Shown here in pieces: positions 1 through 9,832 of a DNA stretch of 50,030 nucleotides. The DNA is from Welwitschia mirabilis. Its lineage: Eukaryota > Gnetophyta > Gnetopsida > Welwitschiales. The notes under the pieces are model-generated. The model had not been told where the DNA came from and did not search any database. It saw only the letters and a list, made by a program, of their open reading frames with translations. The position numbers and the translations under genes were made by a program. The stretch is taken from the NCBI GenBank assembly GCA_051453625.1, contig JBOZIK010000001.1, positions 100,024,395 to 100,074,424 of the forward strand, read 5' to 3'. The stretch's first letter is position 1, and each line of letters opens with the position of its first letter.

Positions 1-1085
1 TTCAAGTACTTTCTAATGCTCAGTACTTTAGAGGAAGATCAATGATGCTAGGGCTAATTTTTCTAAAGTTAAAAACATAAGGAGGATTATTGTTCCCATT
101 GTCGTTCCCATGATAGAAAGGACAAAAACCTTGGACATGCCAAATAGGATGTTGACATGGACTAGAGCCAGAACCAATGAAGGCCTATTTTATAAAGGTG
201 TCATCCCTCATGCATACTCATGACATGAAGGAAGATAAATCATAACACATGTAACATCATTCCCTTGGTCGTCCCCACGATGTCAAGATAGCACTAAAAT
301 GGCCAGCCAAGTTTCACCCATTTTATTCGTTTCCTTCTTGAATTTGAATGCATTTCTCAGCACATTTTATATGATGGTTTCGCCTTCCATGTTGTATAAA
401 TAAACCTTCTTTAACTCCTCTTATCCTCTTTGATGCACCAAAAAGTCTTGTGATAGGAGATAGAAGGGCGAAATATTCATCTTGTAAGTTATAGAAAGAC
501 ATTTCCTTGGTGTTGGGTTGTGCATCCTCCATTGAGGTGCAATTGTTTTATAACCCATTTACTACTTTGATCACCAATATAAACTCTATTTCTTTTATGC
601 ATTAATGCTATTATATATTCCTTATGGTTTATGTTATTCTTTATTTGGTGATAGTCTCATTAATGATATAGGTCTTAAGGGTAACCTTTGTTAAGGCTAA
701 TGATAGGAGTTTAATAAGCATTTTGCATTACATTTATTTGACTTACTTGATAGCCTAAGTTGGTCTTAGCTAGTGACATTCTTTGGTCAATCTAGGTCAT
801 ATAGGGCCAATCTTCCTGACAAGTTGAATTGATAATTAGATAGGTATTCATCTAGATTAGATTGCATTTGCATTGTCTTACATATTTATTGTCCTGCATT
901 ATTCCTAAGTTTTGAATACATTCTCCTTGAAAATCAATTCTCTTTCTTCTCTTGCATGCCTTTAATGGGTTTATGACATTCAAGTCACTTCCATCTATAC
1001 TAGTATCTTGTATTTTGCAATATATTTATTGTGATTAATAAGATTAAGTAAGATGTAAAGGATTACAAGAATACACACCACAACA
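1..1085 (+). repeat. 5' LTR of gypsy element (5' end cut by window)
   Basis: Base 1 aligns with about 8795 of the other LTR, so roughly 180 bp of the LTR lies outside the window. The alignment runs to the shared end CACCACAACA (1076-1085) against CACCACATCA (9823-9832). The LTR ends in CA, as expected, and the primer-binding site follows after three bases. A stretch around 100-300 carries several short palindromic GTCATCC/GGATGAC-like motifs shared with the other LTRs. Confidence 0.85.
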
Positions 1086-1088
1086 TCT

Positions 1089-1105
1089 TGGCGTCATTGT
1101 CGGGA
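1089..1105 (+). promoter_or_regulatory. Primer-binding site, tRNA-Asp type
   Basis: TGGCGTCATTGTCGGGA lies three bases after the LTR end. Known: plant Athila/Tat-type gypsy elements use TGGCGCCGTTGCCGGGGA, complementary to the 3' end of tRNA-Asp. The match here has a few transitions, as expected for an old copy. It fixes element orientation as plus. Confidence 0.8.
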
Positions 1106-3640
1106 AGACTACTCAGGAATACGATGATTATTATTGCTTAGGTGAGTAAATTAGATTTCAGTTTAAATATTTATCTATAGTAATGTTGTATTTTTATTCA
1201 GGAATCATAGGTTTTTGGTTTGCAGTTTTTAGTTTTTCTCAGTCTATAATAATAGTCTGTCATCCTCTTTATCATTCCCATGACATTTGAGAATGACAAT
1301 AGAGATTTTGCAATTTATTTTTTGTTTATGAATTTTTCTTTTAGTTTTCGCAATATCAATAAAATAACTATTGTATCATCTGTCATCCTCACAACAAGGT
1401 GAATGACATACTTTATTTCTATTTTTTGCTTTCGGCTTTTGGGTTATAGTAAGTTTTAGTTCAGCTTTTTTCTTTATGTTTTCATCGTCTCTTGTGTCGT
1501 TCCCATGACTAGATGGATGATGTTTAGTTGTTTTTTATTTTATATTTTATTGTTTTTTATCTAAAGGATATGATGATGTGGTTAATTCAGAAAAGGGCTA
1601 CTAATAGAAGAAAACATTAGAAAAGGATTGGTTGACTTTGAAGTAGAATCAGGAATATAATCTCTACGTGCATATAATATCTCTTTTGAGTTTTTTTTTA
1701 ATCCAATTTCATAAAAGAAAATTTTTTAGAAGATAATTTATAAGATAATAGCCATTATACATTTGTTTTTTGAGTGCTAAGGATCTAGATAATTTTGATA
1801 AAAAGATGAAACATCAAAGAAAGTAGAACTTAATCTTCACTGTGTACTTATCTTCATTTTGAATTAGATTCCATGTTCCATTCTTCTTAATTTCAATTAC
1901 TTTAATAACTAGTGATAATAGTACCTTAGGGAAATTCTTTTTGAGAGGAAGAAAAAACTTGAAAAATTCTGAGGATAATAGTAAGAAAACACTTCAATAA
2001 ATTTTTGTGGAAAGAGGAAGAACAACACAAAGTGATGTTAAGAAAAGGAATTGGGTTGGACTCCTTCCGCTTTTTAACCTTCTTATTCTTTCCCCTCTTC
2101 TTTTTAAACTTCATATAGAAATAACAATAAAATTTTTTGACATTTTAGGGATTCCACCTCATTTAGATAAGCTTCCTAAAATCATTTTTGTCAATCCCAA
2201 TCATCTCCCATGCATTACTATGAAGAAAAACCATTTCTCATTAACTGCTATAAGGAAGAAAATGATTAAATAAAAGAAATAATTAACAAAATAAAGAAGA
2301 ATCAAGAAAATACCAATAAAATATTAGAGAATCCAACAAAAACCTAGAAAATTTGATTAAGATCTTTTAACAAATACTATTACAAAATCAAGATTGTTTT
2401 ATAACACTACATCCTCAAAACTATCCTACTTCATCCTATCTTAAGGAAAATGAGGAGAACTTAGACATAGATGATAATAATTCTTTCTTTCAAATACAAG
2501 ATGAAATTTCAAATCAAACTTCAACCTACTTATTACAAGATGAGCAAAGAGAAGATAACAATAATGCAACTCAATCTTTTAATGATTAAGATAAGGATGA
2601 CATTTATTAGAGGATGATATTGAATTACTAGATTATATTCCTACCATTCCTTTACTATTAGATAATTAGGATGAAAATTCATTCATGAAAAATTTGAAAT
2701 TTTTTTAATCAATAAAGAATATCCTCTTATTTCTCTTGATAATAGTTTTTATGAATCCAATAACATAGAGAATAAAAGCAATATTCAAGAATATAAGGGA
2801 AATATAGTCACAAATAATGATGAGGAAAAAGACGTAACAATCCAATGAAATAATGATAAAGATAATAGTAAAGAAACTAACTATAATGAAGGACCCATAA
2901 AGATTTATTTAAAATTCATAAGGGATAGAATTATTTATTCTACCCATACTTCTACATTTTTCTACCTATTCCTTCATGTACAACTTCAAATCACATTTTT
3001 CTTTCACTTTTATTTCCACTTTTACATCACCTTATAATCTTGATAATAATAACATTTTTTTATCTCTTCTAATTGAACCTTAATATAATTCTGAAGGCCA
3101 TGTTCCTTTCCTTGAATTTTATGAAACAAATAATTTTGAAGATTCTATTTCTCTTATCTCTTAATCTATTCCTTTTAAAAATTCATATGATACTCAAAGT
3201 AACATCCTTTCTTTTTCTACCAAGTTCACTTTAGCTTGTGCTTTTAATGATTATTATTTTTTAACATAAAATATCTTGGTACTTTAAATTGGGGTAAACC
3301 TTCTTCTTAATATCAATACATTCTTAGAATTGAATCCTAAGGAGCTTCTCAAACTTAATCAATGTTCTTGAATCCCTTAATAACTTTTTGGATCTATTCT
3401 TTGTATACTACCTTTTATGAATTATATAATCTACTCATGATTTATAATATTTTAGTAAAAGACTATTTGTCAATGAAATTTATCACTTCTTTATCTCTTC
3501 TTTGGATTTTGAAATTTTTGCTATCAACTTTTTATCATTTTACTCTATTTACCTCTAATTGATTTTACTTTAAAATAATTGTATACCTTTTATGTTTTAT
3601 CAATTAGTTTCTATTTGGTTAGCCCTTATTTTTATAAAAA
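1106..3640 (+). pseudogene. Decayed internal region of gypsy element (leader and unassigned coding remains)
   Basis: The first part (about 1150-1560) is a T-rich leader with three GTCATCC-type imperfect palindromes and is related to blocks near 47340-47640 and 48420-48600 on the other strand. Farther on, open stretches appear in different frames, for example 2450-2588 (Asn/Asp/Gln-rich, no start codon), 2690-2850 and 3362-3562. None has a motif I can assign: no zinc knuckle, protease or RT signature was found. The stretch 3400-3640 resembles the minus-strand block 48713-48870, including the words LILLKNYCISFMFYQLVN on that side. This supports former coding sequence of the family. Function is unknown. 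Confidence 0.5.
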
Positions 3641-3659
3641 ACTATAGTACCCAAGTGCT

Positions 3660-3815
3660 CCTTTTACACAACTAGTTAAACTTTTCAATGATTAGGTCCT
3701 TATCTTTTAGAAAAGGTACATCTTCAAATGGCTCAGTTGAAATTTTCAACTTGAACATTGAGAAATTTAGAATATTATGGATAAAAGGTTAAAAATCATT
3801 AATATATCTATTGAT
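3660..3815 (+). pseudogene. Integrase C-terminal remnant, first copy
   Basis: Two neighbouring frames read GPYLLEKVH and then NGSVEIFNLN. Known: Ty3/gypsy integrases end in a domain of the pattern W-GPF-V-V-hG-VEI...KVNGQRLK. The DNA aligns with 6285-6412, where the same domain is better preserved, and with the minus-strand copy near 47225-47345. At least one frameshift and several stops make this non-functional. Its 3' flank (3820-4200) matches the 3' UTR block at 6420-7030, so a whole integrase-end plus 3' UTR segment occurs twice in this element. Confidence 0.65.
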
Positions 3816-3819
3816 TAAA

Positions 3820-4202
3820 TCTTAAACATGATAGAATAACTTATCTTGGATTTTTTTCCTACCATTATGTCAATTCTTCCTTAGCTGATTCTCTTGGTAA
3901 ATGTCATACCATCACTTGAACATCTTTAAATTGAATAATGTTTTACTTTATGAATTTACCATGATTAGTAAATATTTTACTTGGACATTCTAAATGATAA
4001 TATTAGATTCACCTAATCTTAAGACATTTATACATCTATGAACTTCATTTTAAAGGAATATGCCTTAGTTTCTTTTGTTCTCTCTCTCTCAATGATGTAA
4101 GTAGTTAGTTGTTTGGGGCGTTCTTCATTATTTTTCATCTCATTACTTCATTCTTATCCTAATGAGTACTTGATCATGTGGAATTTATTGTTTTATTCGA
4201 AG
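3820..4202 (+). repeat. Gypsy 3' UTR block, first copy
   Basis: This stretch aligns with about 6420-7030: both contain an AACATGATAGAA start, a CACTTGA-C-TCTTT segment, TTCACC-AAT-TTAA-ACATT, TATGAACTTC-TTTTAAAGGAA and a TCTCAATGATG-AAG segment. It ends at the gap starting at 4203. A related block lies on the minus strand around 46900-47200. Confidence 0.65.
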
Positions 4203-4977
4203 NNNNNNNNNNNNNNNNNNNNNNNNNNNNNNNNNNNNNNNNNNNNNNNNNNNNNNNNNNNNNNNNNNNNNNNNNNNNNNNNNNNNNNNNNNNNNNNNNN
4301 NNNNNNNNNNNNNNNNNNNNNNNNNNNNNNNNNNNNNNNNNNNNNNNNNNNNNNNNNNNNNNNNNNNNNNNNNNNNNNNNNNNNNNNNNNNNNNNNNNNN
4401 NNNNNNNNNNNNNNNNNNNNNNNNNNNNNNNNNNNNNNNNNNNNNNNNNNNNNNNNNNNNNNNNNNNNNNNNNNNNNNNNNNNNNNNNNNNNNNNNNNNN
4501 NNNNNNNNNNNNNNNNNNNNNNNNNNNNNNNNNNNNNNNNNNNNNNNNNNNNNNNNNNNNNNNNNNNNNNNNNNNNNNNNNNNNNNNNNNNNNNNNNNNN
4601 NNNNNNNNNNNNNNNNNNNNNNNNNNNNNNNNNNNNNNNNNNNNNNNNNNNNNNNNNNNNNNNNNNNNNNNNNNNNNNNNNNNNNNNNNNNNNNNNNNNN
4701 NNNNNNNNNNNNNNNNNNNNNNNNNNNNNNNNNNNNNNNNNNNNNNNNNNNNNNNNNNNNNNNNNNNNNNNNNNNNNNNNNNNNNNNNNNNNNNNNNNNN
4801 NNNNNNNNNNNNNNNNNNNNNNNNNNNNNNNNNNNNNNNNNNNNNNNNNNNNNNNNNNNNNNNNNNNNNNNNNNNNNNNNNNNNNNNNNNNNNNNNNNNN
4901 NNNNNNNNNNNNNNNNNNNNNNNNNNNNNNNNNNNNNNNNNNNNNNNNNNNNNNNNNNNNNNNNNNNNNNNNNNNNN
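4203..4977. other. Assembly gap (775 N)
   Basis: Run of N inside the gypsy internal region. Open reading frames drawn across it are meaningless. Confidence 0.99.
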
Positions 4978-5291
4978 CACTCACCCTAAGAAGTTTCTTA
5001 CAAAGCTTGAAATCCCAAATAATACCTTTAATGTCTCCCATGTTCAATATTAAGCTTTGAATAAAATATATGTTTTAACTCCTTTATATCATGAGTCTAA
5101 TAAGATATTATTTTTTAATAAGTTATATGAATTTTTTATCTCTTATATTACTACTAAATCTTATGGCGACAAAATGTTATGCAGTTATGCTAATCAAAAA
5201 AAGCCTTATTTTCTTATTGAAAATCCATATCTTGAGTTGAATGATAGAAAGATTCTTAATTTTACTAGACGTTCTAGAGATCCCTCAAAAT
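4978..5291 (+). pseudogene. Unassigned conserved ORF fragment of gypsy family
   Basis: Readable protein at about 4980-5047 and then 5057-5291 includes PKKFL, FFNKLYEFFISYI, SYANQKKPYFL and LNDRK. The minus-strand ORF 48965-49339 has the same order of motifs: PKKFL, FFHELYEFFVSYI, YAKLKKPCFLL, NSRK. Retention of a similar protein in two diverged copies shows it was once coding. It lies upstream of the integrase end. I do not recognise it as gag, protease, RT, RNase H or the integrase core. It is cut on the left by one gap and on the right by another, and has at least one stop between the two readable parts. Confidence 0.55.
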
Positions 5292-6243
5292 NNNNNNNNN
5301 NNNNNNNNNNNNNNNNNNNNNNNNNNNNNNNNNNNNNNNNNNNNNNNNNNNNNNNNNNNNNNNNNNNNNNNNNNNNNNNNNNNNNNNNNNNNNNNNNNNN
5401 NNNNNNNNNNNNNNNNNNNNNNNNNNNNNNNNNNNNNNNNNNNNNNNNNNNNNNNNNNNNNNNNNNNNNNNNNNNNNNNNNNNNNNNNNNNNNNNNNNNN
5501 NNNNNNNNNNNNNNNNNNNNNNNNNNNNNNNNNNNNNNNNNNNNNNNNNNNNNNNNNNNNNNNNNNNNNNNNNNNNNNNNNNNNNNNNNNNNNNNNNNNN
5601 NNNNNNNNNNNNNNNNNNNNNNNNNNNNNNNNNNNNNNNNNNNNNNNNNNNNNNNNNNNNNNNNNNNNNNNNNNNNNNNNNNNNNNNNNNNNNNNNNNNN
5701 NNNNNNNNNNNNNNNNNNNNNNNNNNNNNNNNNNNNNNNNNNNNNNNNNNNNNNNNNNNNNNNNNNNNNNNNNNNNNNNNNNNNNNNNNNNNNNNNNNNN
5801 NNNNNNNNNNNNNNNNNNNNNNNNNNNNNNNNNNNNNNNNNNNNNNNNNNNNNNNNNNNNNNNNNNNNNNNNNNNNNNNNNNNNNNNNNNNNNNNNNNNN
5901 NNNNNNNNNNNNNNNNNNNNNNNNNNNNNNNNNNNNNNNNNNNNNNNNNNNNNNNNNNNNNNNNNNNNNNNNNNNNNNNNNNNNNNNNNNNNNNNNNNNN
6001 NNNNNNNNNNNNNNNNNNNNNNNNNNNNNNNNNNNNNNNNNNNNNNNNNNNNNNNNNNNNNNNNNNNNNNNNNNNNNNNNNNNNNNNNNNNNNNNNNNNN
6101 NNNNNNNNNNNNNNNNNNNNNNNNNNNNNNNNNNNNNNNNNNNNNNNNNNNNNNNNNNNNNNNNNNNNNNNNNNNNNNNNNNNNNNNNNNNNNNNNNNNN
6201 NNNNNNNNNNNNNNNNNNNNNNNNNNNNNNNNNNNNNNNNNNN
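5292..6243. other. Assembly gap (952 N)
   Basis: Run of N where the rest of the gypsy pol coding region would be expected. Confidence 0.99.
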
Positions 6244-6264
6244 CTCTTATGTTTTTATGATTTT

Positions 6265-6412
6265 GACTTTGGTTTTTATTTTAAACAATAAATTAATCTC
6301 AAGATGGTTAGGCACTTACCTTATTGAGAAAGTACATTCTAATGGCTTTGACTTAACCACTAAAGAAATTCAGAAAGTTAATAGATAAAGGTTGAAAATA
6401 TATGAGCAACCT
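6265..6412 (+). pseudogene. Ty3/gypsy integrase C-terminal domain, second copy
   Basis: The frame reads KLISRWLGTYLIEKV, then NGFDLTT, then KVNR-stop-RLKIYE. Known: the integrase tail of plant Ty3/gypsy polyproteins has the pattern KL-SRW-GPF-V--V---G-VEL...FKVNGQRLK-Y. The stop at 6386-6388 falls in the KVNGQRLK motif and breaks the frame, so this is a relic. The catalytic core and all upstream pol domains are inside the preceding gap. This is the firmest evidence that the 1-9832 element belongs to Ty3/gypsy rather than copia. Confidence 0.8.
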
Positions 6413-6440
6413 TCTAATATAAACATGATAGAAGCAATAG

Positions 6441-6560
6441 CTTTAGAGGTTTTCCTCGATGTGAAGAACTTCTTCCCTACCATTGCCTAAATTTTCTCTT
6501 ATCTTATTTCTTTAGAGGCCATTATGATATCACTTGATCATCTTTTCAAACATGACTTAT
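6441..6560 (+). repeat. Left flank copy of a 120-bp duplication around a gap
   Basis: Bases 6441-6560 recur at 6661-6780 with about one difference (TTATTTC against TTCTTTC). A 100-N gap separates the two copies exactly. This looks like two contig ends that overlap but were not merged. It is 3' UTR sequence of the gypsy element. Confidence 0.85.
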
Positions 6561-6660
6561 NNNNNNNNNNNNNNNNNNNNNNNNNNNNNNNNNNNNNNNN
6601 NNNNNNNNNNNNNNNNNNNNNNNNNNNNNNNNNNNNNNNNNNNNNNNNNNNNNNNNNNNN
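6561..6660. other. Assembly gap (100 N, nominal size)
   Basis: Exactly 100 N, a common placeholder for a gap of unknown length. Both flanks carry the same 120 bp. Confidence 0.99.
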
Positions 6661-7030
6661 CTTTAGAGGTTTTCCTCGATGTGAAGAACTTCTTCCCTAC
6701 CATTGCCTAAATTTTCTCTTATCTTCTTTCTTTAGAGGCCATTATGATATCACTTGATCATCTTTTCAAACATGACTTATGTATTTATTTTGTTTTCATC
6801 ACTAGTCTTTGTACTTAGGTATTTTACAGTGGTAAGATTGAATTCACCCAATTTTAAAACATTCACATGTTTATGAACTTCGTTTTAAAGGAAGATGCTT
6901 AATTTCTGATTTTTTTCTCAATGATGAAAGATCTTAGATTTTTTAAGGATGTTCTTTTCTATCTTTTATCTTATTACTTCACCTTCGTCTTTTGGAGTGT
7001 TTTAATTATGTGAAATTTATTTTTTAAGTG
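6661..7030 (+). repeat. Gypsy 3' UTR block, second copy
   Basis: Right flank copy of the 120-bp duplication, continuing into the block that matches 3930-4202. No coding potential is seen. Confidence 0.65.
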
Positions 7031-7066
7031 GGGAAAAAAAAGAGAAGAGAGAGAGAAGAAAAGAGT
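7029..7066 (+). other. Polypurine (G/A) tract in gypsy 3' UTR
   Basis: About 38 bases are almost purely purine (GTGGGG, then A8, then GAGAAGAGAGAG-type repeats). It lies about 1.5 kb upstream of the 3' LTR, so it is not the immediate plus-strand primer. The minus-strand element has only a short relic at the matching place (about 46890-46915). It could be an extra or internal polypurine tract, or a simple-repeat expansion. Confidence 0.5.
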
Positions 7067-7075
7067 AAAATAAGA

Positions 7076-7230
7076 CCATGATGTCCTATCGCAAGTACAC
7101 CAAGGCAAATTTTCCTAAGAGGGGCCTTTGGTAGTGTAATATGGTAGCTGTAAGAACTCCACTAGGAAGTTAGTTGACCATACTTTATAGGTCCTTACTT
7201 CTCTAACTCTGGTTACACTTCCCTCGTTAT
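7076..7230 (+). repeat. Conserved 3' UTR block shared with the minus-strand gypsy copy
   Basis: The block has the words ATGTCCTA-CGCAAGTACAC, GTGTAATATGGTAGCT, AACTCCACT-GGA-GTTAG and GTCCTTACTTCTCT. The reverse complement of 46680-46850 carries the same words in the same order, about four in five bases alike by eye. It seems better conserved than the DNA around it. No ORF explains the conservation. Confidence 0.75.
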
Positions 7231-7318
7231 GGATAATAAAATAATAAAAACTTTAAGGCTACAGGATCAGTGGTATTCCTGGTGTCATTAGAGGTATTTC
7301 TTGTTTTCTAGACTCTTA

Positions 7319-7834
7319 GTCTTTCCATATGATCATTTTATTTTTAAGGATTCAGGTTTTTGTTTTAAGATGTCAGTAGGTGAGTTCATTTTTGAGCAAC
7401 TCTTTGATCTTATCAGTTATTATTTAAAGCATTTAATTTTTAGCGTCATCATCACAACTACCTTATCGAATAAAATTTTACATATTTATACATTTATTCA
7501 TGCATTTTTAAATCAAGTAATATTACNNNNNNNNNNNNNNNNNNNNNNNNNNNNNNNNNNNNNNNNNNNNNNNNNNNNNNNNNNNNNNNNNNNNNNNNNN
7601 NNNNNNNNNNNNNNNNNNNNNNNNNNTCTTTCCATATGATCATTTCATTTTTGAGGATTCAGGTTTTTGTTTTAAGATGTCAGTAGGTGAGTTCATTTTT
7701 GAGCAATTCTTTGATCTTATCAGTTATTATTTAAAGCATTTAGTTTTTAGCGTCATTATCACAACTACCTTATCGAATAAAATTTTACATATTTATACAT
7801 TTATTCATGCATTTTTAAATCAAGTGATGTTATG
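7319..7834 (+). repeat. About 207-bp duplication flanking a 100-N gap
   Basis: Bases 7319-7526 recur at 7627-7834 with only a few substitutions, and the gap 7527-7626 lies exactly between them. The segment contains TCTTTCCATATGATCATTT and TTTTAAATCAAGT at its ends. This is most simply an unmerged contig overlap, possibly of two haplotypes. An open frame at 7301-7639 crosses the gap and is not a gene. Confidence 0.85.
7527..7626. other. Assembly gap (100 N)
   Basis: Placeholder gap between two near-identical flanks. Confidence 0.99.
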
Positions 7835-8613
7835 ATTTCTTTCACGGGAATCTGCTAGATTAAAATTTAGGGTAGGTAGGTTCTCTTCTTTATGTTCCTC
7901 ATGTCCATTCTTTTTGTTTTCTTTCATTACTTAATTACTTATTTCAAAGTCATTTCCATATTTTTTTTATCATGTTAAGACCTTAACATTTAATAGTTTC
8001 CTTAACTAATTTTCAATAAACAACTGTTTTCTTGACTAAATTACTTTTATTTGCATGATCATAATATTTATTTTCAGTATTTTAGAGCTCTAAACAGTGT
8101 TCATACTCATTTTTGTGAAGTCACATTTGTTAGGCACTGATGGATCTACTTCATCCCACTTAATACATTTTCATTATCTACTATTTTCGTGTTTGTTAGA
8201 ATATTCTCTAAATATTTATTTTTCAAATTTGATATTTCTACTCTAAGCTTTGTACCTAATTCATCAATTGTCCAAATTTAAAAACACCCATTGTCCACCT
8301 TCTCATTTGGACATATTGATTTTCATCTAATTTCTTTGCTTCATTAGCCAATATGGGATGCTTTTTTTTTTTCCTTAGGAAAGGACAAGATTCATTTTTA
8401 GAACTCATTTTCATAATTTTTTAGGTTATTTTAAAACTTTCATGAGACATAATTTTTGCAATTTTTCACTTCATACACATGATGAATTACATGTTATTTN
8501 NNNNNNNNNTACTATATGATATGCTTGAGATTATCTGTGATCCCATTTTATAATTTTTAAATTAACATTTTTAAAGACAATTTGACTTGCAATTGTAGTT
8601 GTTCGACTATTTT
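7835..8613 (+). other. Gypsy 3' UTR continuation, no gene
   Basis: AT-rich DNA up to the 3' LTR. The start (about 7820-7860) matches the minus-strand copy near 46375-46420. Ten N sit at 8500-8509. No polypurine tract is visible directly before the LTR at 8614, which is unusual and may reflect decay. Confidence 0.5.
8500..8509. other. Short assembly gap (10 N)
   Basis: Ten N inside the gypsy 3' UTR. Confidence 0.99.
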
Positions 8614-9832
8614 TGTTAGGGACTTAAAAAAGATAACTTAGGGACTATGATGTGCTACCAAATTGTATGTATTAAATGGGGTGTTATGAGATATTTTGCA
8701 GGACATTTATACAGGTTTAAATGCAATTCTATGAATTATGAAAAGTTGATGAATGATCACTCAAATACACAATTCTTAGTATATTCAGAGGCATTTCATG
8801 CACTTTCTGATGCTCAGTACTTTAGAGGAAGATCAATGATGCTAGGGCTAATTTCTTTGAAGTTAGAAAGATAAGGAGGATTGTGGTCCACGTTGTCATT
8901 CCCACAACACAGAGGATGATAATCTTGTACATGCCAAATAGGATGTTGACATGGACTAAAGTTAGAATTAATGGAGGCCTCTTTTGTAAAGGTGTCATCC
9001 CCCATGGCATCCCCACGATATGAAGGATGACAAATCATAACACATGTACCATCGTCCTCTTAGTCATCCCCATGATAGTTAGGATGACACCTGAAATAAC
9101 CATCTGACTTTCACCTATTTTCCATTTCTTTCTTGGGTTTGAGTGCATTTCTCAGTGTATTCTGTATGACGGTTTCACCTTCTGTGTTGTACAAATAAAC
9201 CCCCCTTCAACTTCTTCTATCATCTTCGATGCACTAGAAATTCTCGTGATAGGAGATCAAAGAGTGAGAGATCCATCTTGTGAGTTATAGAAAGATGTTT
9301 CCTTGGTGTTAGCCATGCATGCTCCATTGAGGTATGACTACTTTGTAACCCAGATGATGGTTTGATGACTAATACAAACTCTGTTTATTTTGTGCATTAA
9401 TACTATTATATATACCTTACGGTTTATGTTGTTCTTGATACAATGATAGTCTCATTAATGATACAGGTCTTAGGGATGACCTGTATTAAGGTTAACGGTA
9501 GTAGTTTAAGAAGTGCTTTACATTACATTTATTTGACTCACTTGATAGACTAAGTTGGTCTTAGTTAGTGATAGTCTCCCTGGCCGATCTAGGTTATAGA
9601 GGGCCAATCTTCCTGATAAATCGATCTAATAATCGGATAGGTGTTCATCTAGATTAAATTACATTTGCATTACCTTGCATATTTATTTTCCTACATTATT
9701 CCTAAGTTTCGGATACATTACGATATTTGGGTTACTCCTATCTATACTAGTGTGTTGTATTTTGCAAGATATCTATTGTGATTAATAGGATTAAGTAAGA
9801 TGTAAAGGATTGCAAAAATACGCACCACATCA
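8614..9832 (+). repeat. 3' LTR of gypsy element
   Basis: It starts TGTTAGGGACTT and ends CACCACATCA, about 1.22 kb. It aligns with 1-1085 and, reversed, with 44617-45726. The start is placed where the minus-strand LTR alignment (TATCAGGGACTG) also begins. It includes perfect 7-bp palindrome arms GTCATCC/GGATGAC at 8994-9031 and 9063-9088. The frames read on either strand in 8647-9038 fall inside this LTR and are not genes. Confidence 0.85.

Larger units (their letters stand above)
1..9832 (+). mobile_element. Ty3/gypsy LTR retrotransposon, degraded, possibly composite
   Basis: Seen: two directly repeated LTR copies (1-1085 and 8614-9832) flank about 7.5 kb of decayed internal DNA. The left LTR is followed at once by a primer-binding site of tRNA-Asp type (1089-1105), as in the Athila/Tat group of plant Ty3/gypsy elements. 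Integrase C-terminal coding remains lie at 6270-6412 and again near 3660-3815, each followed by a similar 3' UTR block. Most of pol, if present, is hidden by the gaps 4203-4977 and 5292-6243. Every readable frame has stops. The doubled integrase-end/3' UTR block means this is either one element with an internal duplication or two copies joined. The 3' LTR abuts LINE sequence at 9833, which suggests insertion into that LINE. The LTRs differ at many positions by eye, so the insertion is old or the two LTRs come from different insertions. Lineage within gypsy is inferred. Confidence 0.8.

Noticed and set aside
2007-2273. 88-codon frame in the gypsy interior as an independent gene
   Set aside because: It sits between the primer site and the pol remains of an element and has no domain I can recognise; at most it is element-derived.
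4113-6388. Long open frames of 260-440 codons on both strands
   Set aside because: They are mostly N runs; only short ends are real sequence.
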